64,000 nucleotides of DNA from Vitellaria paradoxa (taxonomy: Eukaryota > Streptophyta > Magnoliopsida > Ericales > Sapotaceae): the NCBI GenBank assembly GCA_019916065.1, contig CM034239.1, forward strand, positions 32,202,419 to 32,266,418. Direction: 5' to 3'. The notes beneath the pieces are model-generated. The model did no database searches and had not been told where the DNA came from. It saw only the letters and a program-made list of their open reading frames with translations. This document shows positions 56,879 to 64,000 of the stretch, piece by piece (positions within the stretch are counted from its first letter, which is position 1; every line of letters begins with the position of its first letter). Made by a program: the position numbers and the translations under genes.

Positions 56879-57863
56879 TGTTATCGTTTTTTGTTTATAT
56901 TTATATTTTTTTATTTTTTATTTTTTTATTTTTTATTATCGTTTTTTACTCTAAAAGGAAAATTGAAGCTTCTTTTAAAAGTATAATTTTATTTACAATT
57001 ATTAATTTTTTATTTTCATAAAATATTTAATTTTATTAGTTTTTTTTGAAATTGATTGAATTTAATAAATATATTTTATATTAACTTAATTTTATTATAT
57101 TATTTATTAAAAACTATTGAATAAAATATAAGTATTGCATCATTTAATCCAATAAATATAAAATATACTAAAAATAATTTAATTATATTATTTACTAAAA
57201 ATAATTGAATAAAATATATTTCATGATAATTTAAATAATTTAATTACAATATTTATTAAAATAATTTAATAAAATATGATTCATACTAAATAAATTAATT
57301 AAATTTTATTTAATTTTATTAAATTAATTAAATTTAATTAATTAATTTAATTTAATTATGGTATTTATTTAAAATAATTTAATAAAATATATTTATATTA
57401 CTTAAATTATTTATTAAATTAAATTAGATTAATGTATTTTATTTTATTGTTTATTAATAATAATTTAACAATATATATTTCCTATTAATTAAATTAACTA
57501 ATTTAATTTAATTATTTATTAGAAATAAATTAATAATATATATCACTTATTAATTTAATTAATTTACTTTAATTATATTATTTGTTAAAAATAATTTTAG
57601 TTTAATAAAATATTTAAATAAAATAATTTATTTTAATACAATGTAACAAAAATGAACAAAGCATTAGAATTGATAAATTTTTTGCTACAGAAAAAAATAG
57701 AGTGAAAATATCTTCTTTTTTTTTTGTTTAAGTTTTTCTGTTTAAATTTTTATTTTTTAAAAAAATGCATGCCGATTTAACAAATATGTTTCTGTTGTTA
57801 GTTTACAAAACTTTGAAAATATAAACAAGAAAATAAAAAATAAAAATATCATCAAACGGAGGC
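56879..57863. mobile_element. 1-kb MITE-like element, copy 2, inside the lectin exon
   Basis: TAA lies on both sides (56876 and 57864). The right end reverse-complements to GCCTCCGTTTGATGATATTT; the left end is eroded. Homologous over its AT-rich interior to 53210-54219. It splits the S-domain between VYYEVVR and SNILTRLVVNQSG. Confidence 0.65.
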
Positions 57864-58080
57864 TAAACTTATGAAGCTAAATCTAATATTCTTACAAGAT
57901 TGGTGGTGAATCAATCGGGTTTGCCGTAGCGGTTTGTTTTGCAGGAGGGGGAGCTCTGAATGAGTTCTTATGTACACCGTGTAGAATGATTTGTGCAACG
58001 ATTATGGGCAGTGTAGTGCTAATGGAATTTGCGAGATTAACAAAGCCCCAATTCGTGTGTGCTTGGAGGGGTTTGTAACT

Positions 58081-58235
58081 AATAAAATTAAATATTTTAT
58101 GAATATAAAAATTAATAATTACAAATAAAATTATATTTTGAAATGTAATTTTAGTTTTTATTTAAAAAAAATAACAACAAAAAATAAAAAATAAAAAATA
58201 TAAACAAATAAATATAAATAAAAAAACGGTAATAT
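58081..58235. mobile_element. inverted fragment of the same MITE family
   Basis: AATAAAATTAAATATTTTATG and AAATAAAATTATATTTTGAAATG match the reverse complement of 53300-53380. About 150 bp, truncated, ending near AAAACGGTAATATTAC. Confidence 0.5.
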
Positions 58236-58254
58236 TACTAATTGACTTCTTAAT

Positions 58255-58524
58255 AAATTAAGAAAAAACAGTCCCTATTAATAGGAGTATTGAATTTGCT
58301 TCAAAATATTCAGATGAAATTACTGATATTAAACAATTACAACAATTTTTGGGAAGTCTTAAGTATGTATCTTCATACTACAAAGATTTAGTCAAAGACA
58401 TAGCTACTTTTAATGACATGATGAATAAAAATCTTATGCGTTGGATTCCAGAATACTATAGTTAAAAAAATTAAAACTAAAGTTAAAAATTTTTGTTACC
58501 TTAGTCTTGCTAATCCAACTTGAT
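58255..58524 (+). pseudogene. endogenous caulimovirid-like RT relic, part 1
   Basis: An open stretch on the plus strand resembles the thumb/connection part of a pararetrovirus reverse transcriptase: an LQQFLGSLKY..SYYKDL block followed by a Trp-Pro-like W..PEY segment. It covers about 85 codons with stops at both edges, so it is a non-functional genomic fossil. Ty3-type elements share the FLG..YY signature; the following RNase H part favours Caulimoviridae. It ends at a MITE. Confidence 0.55.
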
Positions 58525-58529
58525 TTAAG

Positions 58530-59040
58530 TAGCGTTTGGAGTAATAAAAAAATAAAAAAAAAGACAAGATAAATTAAGATAAAACGTAATTTTTGGTTAA
58601 TTTTGATATTTAGTGTTTTCATTTCAAATTACGTTTTTTAGAGATGAATAGTAGTAAACTGTTGGAACAGTGCCCCAAAACTGTTCTCATGGATTCAAAA
58701 AATCAACTCAATGTTTTACTTTAGAGATGCATAGTGCCAAAATCGTGGGAACGGTTTTCCAAATCCGTTTCTATGGATTCAAAAAAATTCGTATAAAATA
58801 ATGACAATGATACTCATTTAAAAGATTTCGACTGAAGAATATGATTGTAAAAAAAAAAAAAATTATGCATTGGATTAACTTTCTTCTAGATTTTTTTATT
58901 TTTTTAGCGAAATATTGAAATTTTTTGAAATTAGCAAAAGTGGAAATATATAAATGTATAAGAGAGTATTTTGGTAATTTATAGAAGTTATTAGAAATTT
59001 ATTTTGTTTTATTTTATTTGTTAGAATACCAAATACAACC
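58530..59040. mobile_element. MITE inserted in the caulimovirid relic
   Basis: 511 bp flanked by TTAAG (58525-58529 and 59041-59045). Ends TAGCGTTTGGAGTAATAA and, reverse-complemented, GGTTGTATTTGGTATTCTAA. AT-rich, no coding signal. The viral frame resumes on the other side. Confidence 0.55.
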
Positions 59041-59335
59041 TTAAGATAGTTGAAATTAATTCATCTAACATTGGATATAGAGGTATTTTAAAACAAAAGA
59101 ATCGTAAAAATAACCAAGAACATATGGTTAGATTTACTTTTGACAAATGAAATCTCCCACAATGGAAATATGTGACAATTGAGAAAGAATGCTCTATTGT
59201 AAGAAGTCTAAATAAATTTTAAGAAAATTTATTTAATAAAAGATTGAGAAATTATAAAAATCATCTTTATAGTTTATACTCTTTTACTGTCTATAGATAT
59301 GTCTTCTCTTGCAAAAGTTAATTTGTTCAATGACA
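59041..59335 (+). pseudogene. endogenous caulimovirid-like RNase H relic, part 2
   Basis: It reads like the start of a pararetroviral RNase H domain: an IVEINSSNIGYRGILKQ block, where the catalytic first Asp position (usually IVETDAS) is Asn-Ser, then QWKYVTIEKE with the conserved Glu, followed by stops. It is degraded and short. With 58255-58524 it is one relic split by the MITE. Confidence 0.55.
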
Positions 59336-60234
59336 ATTACTATAAACTTTCTTCGATTACATATGTTACTTTATGTCCTCTAATTTTAATTATAACAATT
59401 AAATTTTTATATTTTAATTAAGATGCAATTAAATCCTTCCATAAAATATTGATGATACTCAACCGTTACGATGAAAGTAATTTTATTAATTTACATCATT
59501 CTTTTTGAACACTCAATTAAACCTCCGGCTAGGACACCTGTCCCGACTGCTGCTCTAATCCTCGTCCTTTCACAGAACAATATTAATTCCTTCTATGTAC
59601 AAAATATCCCCACACCCAAAATATCTTTCTGTGACTTTTCAAGCAAATCAGTGAAGCGATGCAAGTACTAAGTTAAAATATATATGTATATATATATTTA
59701 ATTATAAATTCTTAAATGAAATAGATTATTACAGAAGGTAAAATTAAAAGTGTTCTCTTAATAATTTAAAGAGTATTTAGAGTGGGATAAAATGAGATAA
59801 ATTGTGGATTCGTAACTTGAGAGTATTTAGAGTGAGATAAAATTGTAGATTCGTAATTCGTATAATGAGATAAAAAATAAATAATTTTTAAAATTTTTAA
59901 CGATTTTTAAAAATATTTTCTATACCAAACGGACCCTAGTATAATACACATGACTAATGAATGTAATGATTGTTGATCATCTAAATCAAATAAAAAGTAT
60001 CAACCTTATAATAGTGTTCTCTGCCCAAAAACTTCATATGCTGGCATTATTTTTAATTTGCCTAACTTCAGCTCCTCACAATTTTACTTTATTTTATTTT
60101 TTTAAGTAACTATTTTGGTCCCCCACAACCAACATTTTACTTTTTCTTTCATTACCGTTAATTTTTTTTTTTCACAATTAATAATGTCCTTTGAGGTATG
60201 AGAATTCTAAAGTAGAGCGCATTTACCATTTTTC
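59336..60234. other. intergenic DNA
   Basis: No gene. A direct repeat GAGTATTTAGAGTG occurs near 59770 and 59821, and a MITE-like end ACCAAACGGACCCTAG lies near 59923-59938, suggesting another small, unresolved element. Confidence 0.35.
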
Positions 60235-60237
60235 TTA

Positions 60238-60572
60238 GGTAGCATTTGATTTACTTTTTTGTTTTTATTTTCTGTTTACGTTTTGTGTGTTAAAAACTCA
60301 AAACGAGAAAACAAAAAATACTCTATTTTCCTTGTTTTGAGATTTTCTTCGTTTTTTTGTTAAAAACTCTCAAAACGACTTTTTATCAATTTTCATTTCA
60401 TGTGTAAATTCATTTTTAGTTTTTGAAAATAAATTTTGAAAACACAAGTAACCAAATAAATTTTGAGCTGTTTTCCTTATTTTCAAAGGTACAAAATAAA
60501 AAATGAGCCCAAAACAGAAAATAGAAAACAAAAATAGAAAATAGAAAAGAGAAAAATAAACCAAACGATCCC
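60238..60572. mobile_element. Tourist-like MITE with long inverted repeats
   Basis: 335 bp flanked by TTA (60235-60237 and 60573-60575). Ends GGTAGCATTTGATTTACTTT and, reverse-complemented, GGGATCGTTTGGTTTATTTT; similarity extends inward through TTTTCTATTTTCT-like sequence. Confidence 0.7.
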
Positions 60573-60575
60573 TTA

Positions 60576-63162
60576 ATTTTTTTATTTTGTTCTTTTGTTT
60601 TTATATTTTTAAATTATCAAAAAGTAATAAAAAATTTAAAAGATTAAAATACTTAACTTAATTAGATGAGGCAATAATTATCCAAATTCATGAACTCAAC
60701 CAATTAAATCTAAATTAAATGTGTTTAAAATTAATTAAAATCATTAACGGATATACTTAGGCAGATAAAAAATATCTACTTAATTAATGAGTTTAAATTG
60801 ATTGACAATACAATCCAATAAATATCTAATTATTTGTTTCACTATTTAAAGCAAATACTTAATTTATATATAAAAAATTTTCATATACAAATAAACATTG
60901 ACAAAAATGAATATTTTACTAACCACCAATCATATAAATACTTGTAGGCATATAAACTGAATACTCTACTATTATTATTATTTTTTTCTAAAATGAGGCC
61001 TATAGTAGAATTTTATTTATGAAAGAAAGTTTTAAATTTAACTAACACGTTACTCGTACAATATACGCATACGTAATTTATAATTTTTAAAAAAATTAAA
61101 TTATATTATATTATTTAATAAAAATATTATAATAAATAAAAATATTTTTATTATATTTAAATATCTACAAACAAAATGAAAGAAAAAAAAACATTAAAGT
61201 ATTAGTAAAAAAATAGAAAGTCGAAAGTTTTATTTTTTGGGCAAAAATCAAGTTAAATGTTAGAATATTTGCCTTTGATTACAAATTTACAATCAACTAT
61301 ATTAATTTTATTAAAACAATCGAAATAAAAATAAAAAGTCATTAAATTGATGAGATCTGTTGTAAAATAGTAATAAAAAAATAGTCTACTTTGATTATAC
61401 TGTCAATCTTGCTGACACTTTTTTTTTTTAATACTGCGTACAGCGTATACAAGTGTGAATATATATATATATATATAACTAAGTACCAACGAGTATGTAA
61501 TCAGATTACTTTAAAGCTATGTTTGAAATTTGAATTTGTCAAAAAATAAAAAATAAAAAATGATATGAATATAAAATAAAGGGAAAATTTAAATTTATTT
61601 TATTTTCATTAAATTAAAAATAAATTTAAAATAAATAAATATTTATCAATAAAATATAACATAATCATAATTAAATATACAAAAATTACACCAATTATAA
61701 ATTTTATTTTCACTTCATTTTTTTTTTTGGTAAGTCACTTCATCTTTCTCCCTTCAACAAATTCATGTTGCGAACGTAGCATAGATATGTTACTTTTGCA
61801 AACTGGAATACCTCCGCGCGGTTTCCAACCTGTCAACACACGGCAACTTGTCCCATCTATTATTATTATTATTTAGTAAGCGCTTATGTCATATATGAAT
61901 ATACATAATAGCAGTCATATTGTAGTTAATTAATAATTTATCTTATTTTTAAATCGAATTAAAAAGTTATAATTTATAAAGATATTTAAATAAAAAAACT
62001 TCATACAACTCGTACGTTCATAATAAAACTAACATTTAATTAACACTTAAAAATTTTAAATCAATTAAATTTATTATTATCGAATTAAATATTAATAAAA
62101 TATAACTAAAACAAGAATTAAAATTATGGATCGTCAGATCTTACATACTTAATAGACATATAAATCAAATTATAAATATATTAAGAAATACCAAAAATAT
62201 GTTTAAAACTTAAAAAAAAAAAGAATTGAATTTTGAATTTGGGTTCAGTGAGTTTGATATGACCTGTATGCAACTTACCTAACAATGACTCGTTATTAAA
62301 TGAGTAGAATCAGTTCAACCTGTTTAATCATAACTCAACTATAACCCAACCTAAACCCATCCACTTTCTATCTCTAATCTCAATTATAAATAGTGTAAAT
62401 AGTAAGTAATTAAAAAGTATTTTAAAAGATGAATAAAAGTAATGAGAAATTACTAGATATATAAGAAAATAAAAAAAATCCTATTTGAATAACTTATGAA
62501 ATTATAAAAACTACTTTCGATTTTAAGTTATAGATCGATAAATAATATTAATGAAATAAATTAAAAAGTTTCATCAAGTGGTTGATTTTATTAATTTTTA
62601 AGTTTCACTAATATTCTTAACTTTCTTTTTTTATATAAACGTGTTAATATTTTGGATTCCACTATATTTTATTTTAACTTTTTATTTTGTTCACAGAATG
62701 GTACATCCCCCAAAAATGTAGACAACACCAATTGCATGTGATATTTTATATTTTCAAATTTTAATTAATTTTTTTTATAAAAAATTAAAAGTTTAAAATT
62801 ATTTTATTTTGATAATTTCTCTTATTTTATTTTATATTTTACCAATCAAATATCAAAAAATAATTTCACATGAAAAAAAAATTAATTCAAAATTTGGCCC
62901 TAACGTTGCTACTCCCCCCATCGTTTCAATTCTAATTAAAATGTGAAATAAGCTGTAACAAATAAAAATTTATAAAAAATAAGAATAAATAAAGCACACG
63001 CCATGAGGAATAATGAATCGGAAGAACACCGGGTTTACCACACAAATGGGTTGGGTTGACTTTCAAAGCCGCATGGTTGAAACTTGAAAAATCAGTTGCC
63101 TGTAGCTTTCTAATATAATATTTGAAATGGTCAAAGAAAAATTAGTCTCATAGTCCAATGGA
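60576..63162. other. AT-rich intergenic DNA
   Basis: No gene recognised. It contains an (AT)n run at about 61459-61477, ATTATT repeats at 61859-61875 and the microinsertion at 61710-61743. Confidence 0.45.
61710..61743 (-). mobile_element. micro-retroposon 4 (CTTACC-A10) with 9-bp duplication
   Basis: Insert 61719-61734 is ten T then GGTAAG, i.e. CTTACC plus poly(A) on the minus strand, between perfect TCACTTCAT copies (61710-61718 and 61735-61743). Confidence 0.65.
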
Positions 63163-64000
63163 ACTTTCGGTTCCACAGAATCCTATGCACTCTGATCTCA
63201 TCCTCAGTGCTTCAAATCTCCACTGCAGACCGACACAATAGCAGCAAATCAATCCATTACCACCGGAGAGACCTTAGGCTGTGTTTGTCGGGGGATTATA
63301 TGATAGGAGATAAGTAATATCGTGAAATCTATTGATGAGATTGGATAAAAAATAAGATTAATTTTTTATGTGGGATTATATTTTTGGTATTTGGTTGGTG
63401 GGATATAAAATGAAATAAAAGATGTGATTTAATATGTGATGTGATAAGAAATAATTTTGGACATTTAGATTTTGAAAGGAAGCAATCTGGATATGGGAGA
63501 TAACTCATCTCACACCCCCATGGAATAACTTATCCCACAAATTCCTTCATTATTCATCCAATTCGTGGGGCCCACGGATATCAAACAAATACTTCATTAC
63601 TCCTCTAATCCGTGGGACCCACAGATTACTCATCCAATCCCACCTCTTTATCCCTCAAAAAAACGTGCTGTCCTTCAGCCAAAAGTTTGTACTGGGATTC
63701 TTTACACCGAGCGGTTCCAACAATCGGTCCTTCTTGGGCATATGGTACAAGAATTATCCACAAATCGTAGTATGGGTCGCAAACAGAGAAAACCCTGTAC
63801 CAGATTCAAGTGGAGTCTTAACGATAAGAAGCGGCGATGGAAATCTCGTACTCCTCGACGGAACAAAGAACGTAATTTGGTCATCGAATTCTTCAACATC
63901 CCTGCAAAAAAATAACTCATCATCAGTAGTTGCTCAAATTTTAGAATCGGAGTAACTTTGTCCTTGTGGACAAGATCAGTTCAAACCCAGAAAGCTATAT
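63163..64000 (+). pseudogene. G-type lectin S-receptor kinase, 5' part (broken; runs off window)
   Basis: Parallel to the fragment at 56038: ATG near 63163, then a leader ending in the TADTIAA-like region, then a MITE at 63277-63668 in the exon, then the B-lectin domain from 63674 (KFVLGFFTPSGSNNRSFLGI, WYKNYPQIVVWVANRENPVP, SGDGNLVLLDGTKNVIWSSN). A one-base insertion around 63943-63955 gives a stop after ILESE; the following bases still encode the VLVDKISSNPESY-type continuation in another frame. This copy lacks the microinsertions of the 56-kb copy. The rest lies outside the window. Confidence 0.8.
63277..63668. mobile_element. Tourist-like MITE in the lectin exon
   Basis: TTA at 63274-63276, then GGCTGTGTTTGTCGGGGGAT; the right end reverse-complements to GCACGTTTTTTTGAGGGATA. 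It shares GGAGATAAGTAATATC and similar blocks with the MITE at 50774. The right-hand TTA is not preserved. Confidence 0.65.

Larger units (their letters stand above)
56038..58080 (+). pseudogene. G-type lectin S-receptor kinase, 5' part (pseudogene)
   Basis: Presumed ATG at 56038. A hydrophobic leader (FIILCTLISFSVLEIPTAAD) leads into the B-lectin domain: KFVLGFFTPSGSNNRSFLDI, WYKNYPQILVWVAKSENP, SSDGKLVLSDG. S-locus glycoprotein sequence follows (NPESYTWQSFDYPSDNLLPA at about 56558-56620, SGRKFHSGPWSWIQFTGTTL), then ILTRLVVNQSG and an EGF-like CNDYGQCSANGIC...INKAPI near 57885-58075. Lesions: two micro-retroposons (56070 and 56215), a frameshift near 56552 where 7 bases are missing relative to 63971-63985, a 1-kb MITE at 56879, and stops (TAG after SGLP; TAG before NDLC). 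The transmembrane and kinase parts are absent. It was once a plasma-membrane receptor. Confidence 0.85.

Noticed and set aside
59471..59671. 66-codon plus ORF with a Pro/Thr stretch
   Set aside because: Short, no start context or family motif, and surrounded by AT-rich intergenic DNA.

Overview
The window is nuclear DNA of a flowering plant, almost certainly a eudicot. It is AT-rich, its genes carry spliceosomal introns, and every recognisable family is a plant family: G-type (S-locus) lectin receptor kinases, F-box/LRR/FBD proteins, a CACTA (En/Spm) transposon, LTR retrotransposons, PIF/Harbinger-like MITEs and an endogenous caulimovirid relic. I cannot name the species.

The host layer is a decayed receptor-kinase/F-box cluster. 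A kinase C-terminus lies at 52-612 (+) and a broken second copy of it at about 45810-46260. Two 5' lectin-domain fragments lie at about 56040-58080 and 63163-64000; both are disrupted and the last runs off the window. Minus-strand F-box/LRR/FBD remnants lie at 4487-9000. The sequences flanking the two kinase 3' fragments, including a LINE reverse-transcriptase relic, are also alike, so this is an old segmental duplication. A stretch near 6430-6730 matches one at 45400-45620.

The centre, 9433-45372, is one CACTA element with CACTACT ends, a 3-bp CAT target duplication and subterminal TAGCGACCGC-type repeats. It carries a TNP1-like gene (10266-11950, minus) and a TNP2-like transposase gene (12054-15443, minus). 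Both are dead: TNP2 has four premature stops, all at likely Trp codons, plus a frameshift. Its 5' end is missing.

Inside the TNP2 N-terminal coding region sits the most striking object of the window: a 26-kb head-to-tail array (15444-41397). It consists of six near-identical units of about 4216 bp of a gag-only, non-autonomous Copia-like retrotransposon. The layout is LTR-internal-LTR-internal...-LTR with seven 861-bp LTRs, the last one truncated. Each unit has a tRNA-iMet-type primer site, a polypurine tract, one 712-codon gag with two CCHC knuckles, and no protease, integrase, reverse transcriptase or RNase H. Four of six gag frames are intact. The two outer LTRs share a base that differs from all five inner LTRs, which fits stepwise growth from one insertion. 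The right boundary has lost 206 bp of LTR together with the start of TNP2.

The right part, 47-64 kb, is repeat-rich: a degenerate CACTA terminus, a decayed LTR element with a plant-retrotransposon ORF (about 49.8-53.2 kb), several Tourist-like MITEs with TTA duplications, a possible Mutator-like element carrying non-TE-like sequence (54412-55752), and a caulimovirid RT/RNase H relic split by a MITE. Four tiny insertions share the form TTACC plus poly(A), each flanked by 9-17 bp duplications. They look like extremely 5'-truncated retroposons and two of them sit in the same lectin exon.
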